From positions 1 to 56,752 of the forward strand of contig CAKTWD010000002.1 of the NCBI GenBank assembly GCA_934630485.1: a stretch of DNA of 56,752 nucleotides, in the 5' to 3' direction. Under the pieces are notes generated by a model, which was not told where the DNA came from, did no database searches, and saw only the letters and a list, made by a program, of their open reading frames with translations. Position 1 is the first letter of the stretch; every line of letters begins with the position of its first letter. Of the stretch, positions 24,968 to 33,719 are shown piece after piece. This DNA is from an uncultured Eggerthellaceae bacterium. GTDB lineage: Bacteria; Actinomycetota; Coriobacteriia; Coriobacteriales; Eggerthellaceae. A program made the translations under genes and the position numbers.

Positions 24968-26259
24968 GACAGCACCTCCTCTTCGGTGGCACAGCCAAGT
25001 TTTGGAAGGAAGTCTATCCAGGTAGGCAAATCAATCCACGTGCCTAACGGCTCAGTCAGCCTATGCCGGTAAAGGGGCGCGACGACGCATTTCCCTTCAT
25101 TACGATCGAAGCGAAGCTCGACGACGTCGGAAACCCTGCGTGAACCGTCAAGGGCGCGCTGCGTCTGCACGATCACATCAACCGCGCTTGCGATGTTCGC
25201 TTCTATCACGTCGACAGGCAGTTCAGCGCCATAGCGCACCATGGTCGTCAGTCGCGAGATCGCTTCAACCGGAGAGTTCGCATGCAACGTGGTCAACGAA
25301 CCATCGTGACCAGTGTTCATGGCCTGCAGCATGTCCAGAGCCTCCTCGCCGCGGCACTCGCCAACAACGATCCGATCGGGACGCATACGCAAGGCATTCG
25401 TGACAAGGTCGCGAATAGATATCTCTCCGAGCCCTTCGGCGTTGCGAGGGCGCGCCTCGAGGCCGACAACGTGCGGATGCTCAAAGAAACGCAGCTCGGC
25501 CGAATCCTCTATCGTGACGATGCGCTCATTGCGCGGAATAACGCATGAAAGCGCATTGAGCAACGTGGTTTTGCCACTGCCCGTTCCGCCAGAAACGGCG
25601 ATGCTCTTGCGCGAACGAACTGCCCAGATCAGCAGCTGCCGCAGTTCAGGCGTTATCGTGCCGCTATCAACCATGTCATCAAGGCTGATCACCCGCTCGG
25701 TGAACTTCCTAATGGTGACTGTAGGCCCAACCAGCGAGATCGGCGGAAGAACGATGTTCACGCGATGTCCCTGAGGCAACCGTGCATTCACCATAGGCGA
25801 TGCCTCATCGACGCGACGGCCAAGCGGACCTAAGATCCTGTCAACCAGCGCCATCAACTCAGACTCGTTCTCGAACACGCGATCGAACGGCTCAATACGT
25901 CCGTTACGCTCGAAAAACACCGATCGGGGTCCGTTGATCATCACCTCGGTAACGCTCTGATCGTCGATCAAATCCTCGATAGGACCAAAACCGAAAATCG
26001 AATCAAGCAGAGCGACGGTAAGACGTCCCCTCTCCTCATCGGGGAGATGCTTCCAATTTGGCTTCTCGAATGCTCGCTTGCACGCGTTTCTGATCTCGCT
26101 GCGAGCCCGCGAAGGATTGGATCTTGCCATAGCGGCGACTTCATCGACCGAAACCAGCTGTCGAACCTGATTGCGAAGCAGCAACAAGGCCGATTCGACC
26201 ACTGGCTGCGTCGAACGTGACGCAGCCTCCACCTGACGCGCTCGCTCATAAAGCGTCAT
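24931..26259 (-). CDS. cpaF: CpaF/TadA secretion ATPase
   Basis: 442-aa hexameric ATPase that powers Flp pilus assembly. Walker A GGTGSGKT is at 224-231. An Asp box, the RNERIVTIEDSAELRF region, the His box TTLHANSP and the Walker B-like IVVGECRGEEALDM follow. The N-terminal domain includes DSIFGFGPIEDLIDD and VTEVMINGP, typical of CpaF. It overlaps tadZ by 4 bp. Confidence 0.95.
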   Translation of the reverse strand: MTLYERARQVEAASRSTQPVVESALLLLRNQVRQLVSVDEVAAMARSNPSRARSEIRNACKRAFEKPNWKHLPDEERGRLTVALLDSIFGFGPIEDLIDDQSVTEVMINGPRSVFFERNGRIEPFDRVFENESELMALVDRILGPLGRRVDEASPMVNARLPQGHRVNIVLPPISLVGPTVTIRKFTERVISLDDMVDSGTITPELRQLLIWAVRSRKSIAVSGGTGSGKTTLLNALSCVIPRNERIVTIEDSAELRFFEHPHVVGLEARPRNAEGLGEISIRDLVTNALRMRPDRIVVGECRGEEALDMLQAMNTGHDGSLTTLHANSPVEAISRLTTMVRYGAELPVDVIEANIASAVDVIVQTQRALDGSRRVSDVVELRFDRNEGKCVVAPLYRHRLTEPLGTWIDLPTWIDFLPKLGCATEEEVLSWKQDCSCARLA

Positions 26260-27521
26260 CGCTCCGCCCTCCTTCTGAATAGACCGCGCTTCCCACCTCG
26301 GGCGTCGCCCGTTCCAACCGACGCCGCAACGCTTTCGCCCAAAGACGGGACAAGACGCGCAAGCAAACCTTCGAGGCTTTCGTACAAAGGATTCGCGGAC
26401 GTGACCAAATCTGCGATGATGCCCGCAGACGAAAAGTCCTCGACGTCCCGGCCGCCCTCCCTTAGCTCAACTGTCTCAACGCCGCGAAGAGCACACGACA
26501 CATCGATCGAGCTGAGCAGCGAACTTTTCGAGCACCTGTTGGCAACGAACAGGAAGGGCCCCGTCGGCATGCCGCAGTTCTCGCAAAGCCGCAAAGCGCG
26601 ATGACACGCCTGCAGCGACGACGCGCGCTGGTCAACCAGGAACAGCACATTTGAACTGCGCTCGAATATCGCCGCGTGCTGTTCGGTCCATGTGGCACCG
26701 GTGTTCGCCACGATAGCGTCGAAACGCGAGGACAAAACAGACAGGATCTCGCTCGTCCTTCCCGCGAACAGCTCGGACTCAGCGGGGTTGCGCGGCGGCG
26801 ACACGATGGCGGGGAGCACCCCAGTCGGGCGCAGCTTCTCAACCGAAGCTTCATTCGCCAGCAGCTCATCGACGCTAACTGGCTCGACACCTTTGAAGAA
26901 GCCCGCCACGTTCCCGAACTGGTAATCGAAATCGACGAGCACCGTCTTTACTCCATGAATCTGCAGACAGAGCGCCGCCAAAGCCGCAACCGTGCTTTTT
27001 CCCGCGCCGCCCGAAGCGCTGACTACCGTAATAAGCAACGCGGTCTTCGCCTGCGAAGGTAAAGCTGTCGCCGCAGGCTCGCCAGCAATCCCGCTAGGCT
27101 GCGGCGCAGCACCCGCATCGGGGGTCCCGCTCTCCAACAAACGACCCTCTGTCGAATATGCAAGTGCTGCTTTTGCCGCAACATAGCGCTGCACGAACAT
27201 CTCCTCGTTGTAAACGGCATCAAGCGATGCCGCATACGCTCTGCTAAGAAGCGACCCTCCGTCGTCGCTTGCCAACAAGCAAACGCGCAAGATCGGGCGA
27301 TCGTGCTTAATGGCCGCAGCCAAATTAATGGCATCGACCTGTTCGCAGCCTGCAACCCACACCTCCTTCAACTCGTCATCCGCAAGAATCGAGAATCGCG
27401 AATCCTCCGCGGAGGTATACAGCGCAAGCCACTTTTGCCCTGCCAGGTTCTCGTCGGGCAAGCCGATAAGGGCAGGCTCGGATAGCATTGCCAGATCAAC
27501 GCACAACGCAACTTTGCTCAT
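26256..27521 (-). CDS. tadZ: TadZ/CpaE-like ParA-family pilus localisation ATPase
   Basis: 421 aa with an N-terminal receiver-like domain (1-~120), a Pro/Ala linker, and a ParA/MinD-type ATPase domain with the deviant Walker A SASGGAGKST (168-177). VLVDFDYQFGN follows. TadZ places the pilus machine at the pole or another site. It overlaps both the cpaB and cpaF genes by ATGA. Confidence 0.85.
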   Translation of the reverse strand: MSKVALCVDLAMLSEPALIGLPDENLAGQKWLALYTSAEDSRFSILADDELKEVWVAGCEQVDAINLAAAIKHDRPILRVCLLASDDGGSLLSRAYAASLDAVYNEEMFVQRYVAAKAALAYSTEGRLLESGTPDAGAAPQPSGIAGEPAATALPSQAKTALLITVVSASGGAGKSTVAALAALCLQIHGVKTVLVDFDYQFGNVAGFFKGVEPVSVDELLANEASVEKLRPTGVLPAIVSPPRNPAESELFAGRTSEILSVLSSRFDAIVANTGATWTEQHAAIFERSSNVLFLVDQRASSLQACHRALRLCENCGMPTGPFLFVANRCSKSSLLSSIDVSCALRGVETVELREGGRDVEDFSSAGIIADLVTSANPLYESLEGLLARLVPSLGESVAASVGTGDARGGKRGLFRRRAER

Positions 27522-28180
27522 TTGGAACCAGCCTCCTCGCTTTCGGGAGAAGGATCGCCCGGCAAAGAGAAATACAGCTCGGAGGAATTAGCGGCGGCAA
27601 CCAGCTGCTGAACCAACTTGTCCTCAACGGCAACCGTTACCCAAGACGACGAAGACGACACGCCCGATCCGTTTTCCGAGACAGCAAGCACCTGGACGTC
27701 TTTTGCGATAAGACTGGTCTTCGACCCGCCTGTCGCATAGATGTCGACGTACATGCCAGCGGATAGCCCGCCTCCCACCGCCTGCACTGCCTTAGCGGGA
27801 ACGCTGACGGCGGTCGTTCCCTGAGGAACGGAAAGCTGGCCTTTTGATTCCGCGAAACGCTTTTGAAGAAGCACCTCACCACGGCATATCGAGGACGAAG
27901 CCACCAGTCCGGCAACATTCTCGGAAGAGCGAAGGGCCCCATCGGGGAGAAGATCCGAAACCCACGAGCGCGATTCGATCATCGAAGGCTCGACACGTTC
28001 GCCCGCGGAGATATCACGTTTCGCGACAAGAACGTCAACCTGCGATCCACCGTATTTAGCAAGAACCTCAGCCCTTTGAGCCTCGGCGCCGCCTTGAACA
28101 GACTGCATGAACAGCACGACGCAAATCGCGCATACCACACCGCTGACCAGCGCAATAACCTTTGATTTCGACTGATCCAT
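27518..28180 (-). CDS. cpaB: CpaB/RcpC-like SAF-domain pilus protein
   Basis: 220 aa. An N-terminal membrane segment (VIALVSGVVCAICVVLFM) is followed by a SAF domain (VDVLVAKRDISAGERVEPSMIES) and a C-terminal CpaB-type segment. It is first in the pilus operon. The start MDQSKSKVI at 28180 has a strong GGGAGG. CpaB usually works with a secretin in two-membrane bacteria. No secretin gene is present here, as expected for a monoderm. Confidence 0.85.
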   Translation of the reverse strand: MDQSKSKVIALVSGVVCAICVVLFMQSVQGGAEAQRAEVLAKYGGSQVDVLVAKRDISAGERVEPSMIESRSWVSDLLPDGALRSSENVAGLVASSSICRGEVLLQKRFAESKGQLSVPQGTTAVSVPAKAVQAVGGGLSAGMYVDIYATGGSKTSLIAKDVQVLAVSENGSGVSSSSSWVTVAVEDKLVQQLVAAANSSELYFSLPGDPSPESEEAGSK

Positions 28181-28436
28181 ATCGTCCTCCCACGCTTTCC
28201 TCTTCAGCAAGGGACAGTATGGGGATCCGTTCTATCAACCGTTTAACCGTGGTCAGACAGCAAGATGCAAATCTCGCGAGTTTTTCCGACACCGATTAGG
28301 CGCGAAATCCCCGCCGCTCCAACAAAGCAGGTCAGCGCCTGGGCAAAAACCGCGCCATCGAAATGTCTCCACAGACTACGTTTGCGCGAAAACGAGAAGT
28401 ATGCGAAAATATCTCCTCGCCGAAAGGCAACAAGAT

Positions 28437-28511
28437 GGTCGAGTGGCGCAGCGGGAGCGCAGGTGCCTTACAAGCACAAGGTCGGGGGTTCAAATCCCTC
28501 CTCGACCACCA
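28437..28511 (+). tRNA. tRNA-Val (anticodon UAC)
   Basis: Acceptor GGTCGAG/CTCGACC, anticodon loop CTTACAA (UAC), T loop GGTTCAAATC, encoded CCA. A terminator hairpin follows. Confidence 0.95.
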
Positions 28512-28520
28512 TCGAAATGC

Positions 28521-28556
28521 AAGACGCCGCGCTAAAGCACGGCGTCTTTTTCTTTA
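28521..28556 (+). terminator. tRNA-Val terminator
   Basis: AAGACGCCG/CGGCGTCTT stem (9 bp) followed by TTTTTCTTT. Confidence 0.95.
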
Positions 28557-28606
28557 TCTGCAAACAGAAGGGTCAAACGACCGCGAAGCGTTCCACGGAG
28601 CATCTT

Positions 28607-29149
28607 ATGAAGAGCACCGACCAAACGAAGAGCGATATCCTCGAAGCATTCTGGCGCCTTTACGCCCAAAAGCCGCTGGACAAGATAACCATTCGCGAGC
28701 TCACCGAAGTGGCGGGATACAACCGAGGCACCTTCTACCTGCACTATCAGGACATCTACGATCTCTTCGAAAGCGAAAAGTCCCGTCTTCTTGCGGAAAT
28801 GGAAGAGTGCGTGGCCTACTGTTCGGGCAACATGGGAAAGATCGAGCTCATCAAGCTGATGACGCATGTCCTTGCCCTATACGAGCGCAATCGCACGCAA
28901 ATCGTGCTCCTTCTGGGGGAACGAGGCGATCCCGCGTTCATGAAGAAGCTCCGGGGCATGATGAAGCAGATCCCCCTATGGAAGGCAGCCGACCCCAACC
29001 TGAAAGTATCGCCCGGCGAGCGCGATCTTCTGCTTGAACAGAACGTTGCAGGCGTGTTATTCCTGATTGAAGCGTGGCTTGAAGACCCACGCGACGTGTC
29101 GCCAACGGGACTACTCCACCTTATTTACGATACCGCCATCAAGCGCTAG
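28607..29149 (+). CDS. TetR/AcrR-family transcriptional regulator
   Basis: 180 aa with the TetR helix-turn-helix KITIRELTEVAGYNRGTFYLHYQDIYDLF (about 23-51) and a C-terminal ligand domain with a cysteine. The start ATG 28607 has GGAG upstream. It is convergent to the ABC transporter operon, ends ~40 bp from it, and could regulate it or something distant. Its ligand is unknown. Confidence 0.9.
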   Translation: MKSTDQTKSDILEAFWRLYAQKPLDKITIRELTEVAGYNRGTFYLHYQDIYDLFESEKSRLLAEMEECVAYCSGNMGKIELIKLMTHVLALYERNRTQIVLLLGERGDPAFMKKLRGMMKQIPLWKAADPNLKVSPGERDLLLEQNVAGVLFLIEAWLEDPRDVSPTGLLHLIYDTAIKR

Positions 29150-29190
29150 CGGCTTAAAGCCTCCAGCGCTCGGGCTTCATGCGCCCATCT

Positions 29191-29982
29191 CTAGCGCCAG
29201 CGCGCGATGCGCCTCTCAACCAAGTCGATAACCGCGTAAAGCGCCACGCCCAAAACAGCCATGGCGATGATCCCCGCGAACATACGGGCATAGTTCACCA
29301 GCGCCCACGATTGCATGATGAAATAACCCAGGCCCGTTGAGCCGGCAATGGCCTCGGCGAAGAACAACACCGCGATGGCAGTGCCTGTGGAGATACGCAA
29401 GCTGGTCAAAACCGCAGGCAGCGTTGCCGGAGCAATAACAAGGCGCAGCACGTCGGCCGAAGAAGCGCCCAATGCGCGCACTACATCGATCTGATCTTGC
29501 GGCAAACCGCGAACGGCATCGCGCACCGCAACCAGCACCTGGAAGAACACGGTAATGGAAATCAGCGCGATCTTAGGCGCGTCCGCCAAACCCAGGAACA
29601 CCAACAAAATCGGAAGCAGAACGACCTTGGGGATCGGGTACAGCAGGTAGAGCACGGGGGCGAACAGGCCATCAAGCACCCTGGAACGAGCGCATACCAA
29701 AGCTATCGGCACGGCAAGCACCGTTCCGATAGCCACGGAAGCCACCACACGATACGCACTCACCACGAAATCGGGCGTGAGCGCATGAACATTGGCGGCC
29801 AGCACCGCGAACGTCGCGCCAGGCGTGGGGAGAGCCGCCGAATGCAGCGCGACCGATGTCGCCCACCAACCGACAAGTATGAACGCAACGGCGAACAGAT
29901 AACCGCCGATCTTCCTCAGAGCCGACGGGGCCAGAAAGCGCTTAGATCGCGGCGCTTCCGCTGAAGCACGTTTCGTTTTCAC
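29191..29982 (-). CDS. ABC transporter permease (SsuC/TauC type)
   Basis: 263-aa BPD_transp_1 permease with six hydrophobic segments and the EAA loop DVVRALGASSADVLRLVIAPATLPAVLTSL, which docks to the ATPase. It resembles permeases of the nitrate/sulfonate/taurine family. The start is GTG at 29982, overlapping the ATPase stop by one base. Confidence 0.9.
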   Translation of the reverse strand: MKTKRASAEAPRSKRFLAPSALRKIGGYLFAVAFILVGWWATSVALHSAALPTPGATFAVLAANVHALTPDFVVSAYRVVASVAIGTVLAVPIALVCARSRVLDGLFAPVLYLLYPIPKVVLLPILLVFLGLADAPKIALISITVFFQVLVAVRDAVRGLPQDQIDVVRALGASSADVLRLVIAPATLPAVLTSLRISTGTAIAVLFFAEAIAGSTGLGYFIMQSWALVNYARMFAGIIAMAVLGVALYAVIDLVERRIARWR

Positions 29983-30815
29983 TAGCGCACCCCCTCACCC
30001 TTGTCGCCGAAAAGAGCCGCACGCACTTTGACGCACGTCTTCGCAAAGGCATCCGAATCACGAAAACCCTGCTCGCCCATGGAGGGATTCTCGACAACCG
30101 CAGCAACGGTGCCGGGGCGCGACGTCATCACGAAAATGCGCTGACCTAAGAAAACAGCTTCGTCAATGGAGTGCGTCACAAGGATCTGCGTCTGCGATCG
30201 GCGTTTCCACAGATCCAGCAACATGCCCTGAAGAGATTCGCGAAGCAGGGCGTCAACCGCCGACAGGGGTTCGTCCATCAGTAGAAGGTCGGCATCCATG
30301 GCGATGGCACGGGCCAACGCAAGACGCTGTTTCATGCCGCCCGAAAGCTCCTTCGGAAACGCGTCGGCGAAATCAACCAAGTCGACCTCGCGCAAAGCTT
30401 CAAGAGCCCGTTCGCGCGACTCGCGCGCACCGGCCTTTTGAATCGTCAGGCCAAGCGCGGCGTTTTGCGCCACGGTCTTCCATGGAAGAATACCCAGCCC
30501 CTGGGGAATGAACGCCGTCGTGCGACGGGGCTCGTCGACGGGGCTGCCGCCGATCGAAACACTTCCACTAGTCGGCTTCAGGGTTCCCGCAAGCATATGC
30601 AACGTAGAGGACTTCCCACAACCTGAGGGGCCGATGATCGCGACAGCCTCACCAGGCGCGACGGACAAACTCACGTCGTCCAACGCGACAACCGAATCGT
30701 TTTCGCCACGATATGCCAAACCCACATGCGACAGCTGCACCCGCGGGCCCGCCTGCGTCATCGCCTGATTTTCCCGCGCCGCAGCTCGGCGCCCCTCAGC
30801 CTGAAAAGAGATCAT
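29982..30815 (-). CDS. ABC transporter ATP-binding protein (SsuB/TauB type)
   Basis: 277-aa ATPase. Walker A GPSGCGKSST, the Q loop TTAFIPQGLGILPWKTV, signature LSGGMKQRLALARA, Walker B LLLMDEPLSAVD and the switch His in VTHSIDEA are all present. The 'PQ..LLPWKT' type sequence is common in taurine/sulfonate/nitrate importers. An internal start at 30761 (MTQAGP) is plausible; the ribosome sites are weak for both. Confidence 0.9.
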   Translation of the reverse strand: MISFQAEGRRAAARENQAMTQAGPRVQLSHVGLAYRGENDSVVALDDVSLSVAPGEAVAIIGPSGCGKSSTLHMLAGTLKPTSGSVSIGGSPVDEPRRTTAFIPQGLGILPWKTVAQNAALGLTIQKAGARESRERALEALREVDLVDFADAFPKELSGGMKQRLALARAIAMDADLLLMDEPLSAVDALLRESLQGMLLDLWKRRSQTQILVTHSIDEAVFLGQRIFVMTSRPGTVAAVVENPSMGEQGFRDSDAFAKTCVKVRAALFGDKGEGVR

Positions 30816-30833
30816 CTACGAACGCACCAAACC

Positions 30834-31841
30834 CTAGCGAATTGAAAAAGCACCGTTGGACTGGTCGTACGCAAGGTCCTTGGTCAGGTAGCCCTTACCT
30901 TCCATCCACTGCATGACGGAATCGACCATGTCGTTCGCGGGGAACTGGCACAGCGGGTACTCGCTGATGGGATAGGTTGCAGCAACGGCATCCGACAGGT
31001 TCGCGTTCTTCACAAGCAGCTCGCGATACTTCTCGGGATCGGCATTGATGTCACGCGCGCAACCATCCCAAATCTGCTTGAACGTCTCAATAGCCTGAGC
31101 GCCTTCGCCCGAAAGCCAATCGTTACGAACGACCATCACCGACTGAGAGACGTTTTCGCCCGTAGTGTCGTCCGCCAAAGTAATAGCGCCTGATGCCTCG
31201 CCCAGTGCCAGCAAAGATGCAGGAAGGGCTGCAGCCTTAACTTCACCCGACATCATGGCCTGGAAGCGGACGGGCAGCTTCTGCAGCTCGGACGTGACGA
31301 TCTGCTCGTTCGAGAGGCCGGCGCGCTCCATCAGCACGTCCATGACGTACTCGAGGATAGTGTTCGTGCCCACGCCAACGGGAACACCCGCCAGCTGGGA
31401 AAGAGAGGTGATGCCGCTATCGGGGCCGGTCTGAATGCCGAAACGGCCCTGGGCCGCCGTGGTTCCCAAGGTGACCCACGAAAGCGAAAGGTCGGTGCCG
31501 CCCGCGAAAACGCTGGCCGCGACCATGATGTCGGTCATCGCCATCTGGACGTTTCCAGAAGAAATGCCCGCGATCAGCTCAGTTGCGGACAGGAATGAGA
31601 CAACCTCCGCCTCGATGCCTTCAGCCTCGAAGCGGCCTTCCGACTGAGCAACCCAAAACGGCAGGATATCCTCGGTGGGAAGCGTGCCGATGGTGACCTT
31701 GCCTATTTTGGAAGCCTTCGAAGAGCTTGCCGAGCCAGCAGGCGAGCAGCCGACAACACCTGACGCGCAAATAGCCAAGGATCCGGCGGCAAGAGCGGTG
31801 ACGAAAGAGCGGCGAGAAATGGCGGGCAGAGCGATCGACAT
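30834..31841 (-). CDS. ABC transporter substrate-binding lipoprotein (SsuA/NMT1 type), Tat signal
   Basis: 335 aa. The signal peptide carries a twin-arginine motif S-R-R-S-F-V (residues 9-14) and a lipobox ending VVGC (Cys32), so Tat export and lipid anchoring are predicted. The mature part starts with KVTIGTLPTEDILPFWVAQSEGRF and shows VSFLSATELIAGISSGNVQMAMTD, the SsuA/NrtA/NMT1 fold. The start ATG 31841 has GGGAA upstream. It is the first gene of the importer. Its position 20 kb from the dsr core suggests sulfonate uptake, but the ligand could also be nitrate, a pyrimidine or another small molecule. Confidence 0.85.
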   Translation of the reverse strand: MSIALPAISRRSFVTALAAGSLAICASGVVGCSPAGSASSSKASKIGKVTIGTLPTEDILPFWVAQSEGRFEAEGIEAEVVSFLSATELIAGISSGNVQMAMTDIMVAASVFAGGTDLSLSWVTLGTTAAQGRFGIQTGPDSGITSLSQLAGVPVGVGTNTILEYVMDVLMERAGLSNEQIVTSELQKLPVRFQAMMSGEVKAAALPASLLALGEASGAITLADDTTGENVSQSVMVVRNDWLSGEGAQAIETFKQIWDGCARDINADPEKYRELLVKNANLSDAVAATYPISEYPLCQFPANDMVDSVMQWMEGKGYLTKDLAYDQSNGAFSIR

Positions 31842-32068
31842 GAGGTTCCCTTCGGTCAAAAATCATTACATTCGATCGTAGTAAGCCAGATCAACCGCTT
31901 CAATGAACAATCTGCCCAGTGATGTTGAGAGACGAACGCGCCGTCAAAGTCGGCTATCGAGGCCAACTGCTGAACCTTCGCCGCACACCCCGCACAGCAC
32001 AACCTCCGCTCGTGCCCATTCAGTGGCAGCCCACCAAACCTGCGGGAAGGGTGTGTTAGTATATGCAC

Positions 32069-32144
32069 GCCCCCTTCGTCTAGCGGCCAAGGACGCCGAC
32101 TTCTCAGGTCGGAAACGGAGATTCGAATCCTCCAGGGGACACCA
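32069..32144 (+). tRNA. tRNA-Glu (anticodon CUC) with acceptor mismatch
   Basis: D arm GTCTAGCGGCCAAGGAC, anticodon loop TTCTCAG (CUC), T loop GATTCGAATC, encoded CCA. The acceptor arms are GCCCCCT and AGGGGAC, giving C2:A71 instead of the usual U2:A71 pair. A terminator follows. It lies convergent to hemL, the second enzyme of the tRNA-Glu-dependent tetrapyrrole pathway. Confidence 0.9.
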
Positions 32145-32155
32145 TAAAACACGAA

Positions 32156-32203
32156 AAGGCCCCTACCATCTGCGATTCAATCGCTTGGCAGGGGCCTTCT
32201 TAT
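32156..32203 (+). terminator. tRNA-Glu terminator
   Basis: AAGGCCCCT/AGGGGCCTT arms (32156-32164, 32190-32198) with a long loop, then TTCTTAT. Confidence 0.85.
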
Positions 32204-32212
32204 GCGCCAAGA

Positions 32213-32254
32213 CCTTCGTTGGCACACGTTAACGCCTTCGCTGGCACACGTTAA
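32213..32254. repeat. 22-bp tandem duplication at the 3' end of hemL
   Basis: Two copies of CCTTCG(T/C)TGGCACACGTTAA at period 22. The second copy runs into the hemL stop codon. One base differs between copies. Confidence 0.8.
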
Positions 32255-33588
32255 AGGCTTGCGAGCACCTCGCGAGCAGCCTCGATAAACGCATCAACCT
32301 CGGCAGGCGTATGCGCGCATGACAGGAACAGCGCCTCGAACTGGCTGGGAGCGATAAGATAGCCACGCTCGAGCATACCCGAGAAATAACGCGCGAACTT
32401 GTCATTGTCGCACGTAACCGCGCCATCCCAATCGCGAACAGGCTGATCGGTGAAGAAGATGGTCGCCAAAGCACCCACGCGGTTCACCTGAGCCGAAACG
32501 CCCGTATCGACGATGGCGGCCTTCAGACCCGCCTCAAGACGCGCGCCCAAGAACTCAAGATAGTCGTAAATCCCCTGACCGGCAGCCTCGGGATTCACCG
32601 AAGCAGGGACGACACCCGCTTCCAGCGTTCCCAGCTGAGCCAACCCGGCTTCCATGGCAACGGGATTGCCGGAAAGCGTGCCCGCCTGGTACACGGGGCC
32701 GTTCGGTGCAAGCTGATCCATGATCTCGGCGCGACCGGCAAAGCAGCCAACGGGGAAACCGCCGCCGATGATCTTGCCGAACGTGCACAGGTCGGGCATG
32801 ACGCCGTAGCGCTCCTGCGCGCCGCCAAGGGCAACGCGGAAACCGGAGATAACCTCGTCGAAAATTAGAAGCGCACCGAACCCATCGCACAGGTCGCGCA
32901 GGCCCTGTAGGAAACCCTCGGCAGGAGCAACCGCCCCCATGTTGCCGGCAACGGGCTCGACGATGATGCAAGCCACCTGATCCTTGTTCGCCTCAAGCGT
33001 GGCGCGAACGGAGTCAAGGTTGTTGTACACGCACACCAACGTATCGGCCGCAGTGCCCGCCGTCACGCCCGGCGTACCGGGAATCGAGAACGTGGCAACG
33101 CCCGAACCCGCGCTAACCAGCAGCGAGTCTGAATGCCCATGGTAATTGCCCTCGAACTTGATGATCTTGTCGCGATGCGTGTAGCCGCGAGCCAAACGGA
33201 TGGCGCTCATCGTGGCCTCGGTGCCGCTGGAAACCATGCGCACCTTCTGAGCAGAAGGCACCAGCTTGCAGATCTTCTCGGCCAAGGCGATCTCGCTTTG
33301 GCATGGAGCGCCGTACGACACGCCGCGATCCAGCTGAGCGCGCACGGCGTCATCGACGAAATCAGGCCTATGACCGAAGATCATCGGGCCCCACGAGCCA
33401 ATGAAGTCGACGTACTCGTTGCCGTCGACGTCCCAAACGTGGCTGCCCTTGGCGTGGTCGTAGAACACCGGAGTCTCGTTCACATTCGCGAATGCGCGAA
33501 CAGGCGAGTTCACACCACCGGGAATGCACGTGTTCGCCTCTTCGAAACAGGCGTCGGATCCTTTGTGGTTCGTCACCTCGTGGGTCAT
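32251..33588 (-). CDS. hemL: Glutamate-1-semialdehyde 2,1-aminomutase
   Basis: 445-aa PLP/PMP enzyme that makes 5-aminolevulinate from glutamate-1-semialdehyde, the second step of the C5 pathway. The PLP lysine is in TFGKIIGGG (Lys272). VSSGTEATMSAIRLARG, NYHGHSD and IFDEVISGFR are the family signatures. The start ATG 33588 has GGAGGA. Last gene of the tetrapyrrole/dsr array; a terminator hairpin lies between it and hemB, so it may have its own promoter. Confidence 0.95.
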   Translation of the reverse strand: MTHEVTNHKGSDACFEEANTCIPGGVNSPVRAFANVNETPVFYDHAKGSHVWDVDGNEYVDFIGSWGPMIFGHRPDFVDDAVRAQLDRGVSYGAPCQSEIALAEKICKLVPSAQKVRMVSSGTEATMSAIRLARGYTHRDKIIKFEGNYHGHSDSLLVSAGSGVATFSIPGTPGVTAGTAADTLVCVYNNLDSVRATLEANKDQVACIIVEPVAGNMGAVAPAEGFLQGLRDLCDGFGALLIFDEVISGFRVALGGAQERYGVMPDLCTFGKIIGGGFPVGCFAGRAEIMDQLAPNGPVYQAGTLSGNPVAMEAGLAQLGTLEAGVVPASVNPEAAGQGIYDYLEFLGARLEAGLKAAIVDTGVSAQVNRVGALATIFFTDQPVRDWDGAVTCDNDKFARYFSGMLERGYLIAPSQFEALFLSCAHTPAEVDAFIEAAREVLASL

Positions 33589-33639
33589 TCTTCCTCCTTG
33601 CGGCGTTTCGCAACGCCTTTAGCAAAGTCTTAAGAAACC

Positions 33640-33670
33640 GACGGGGCGCAAGCATTGCGTACGCCCCGTC
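33640..33670 (-). terminator. Probable terminator after hemB
   Basis: GACGGGGCG/CGCCCCGTC arms (9 bp) followed on the minus strand by GGTTTCTT. It lies 50 bp downstream of hemB and upstream of hemL. Confidence 0.65.
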
Positions 33671-33719
33671 CAAAAACGCGTCGGCTTGTCAACCGGAGCC
33701 CAGCGCGCGTCAGTTCGTT

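Noticed and set aside
29191..31841. Definite nitrate or taurine transporter
   Set aside because: The binding protein belongs to a fold that covers sulfonates, nitrate, thiamine precursors and others; no ligand-specific residue could be read, so only the family is stated.
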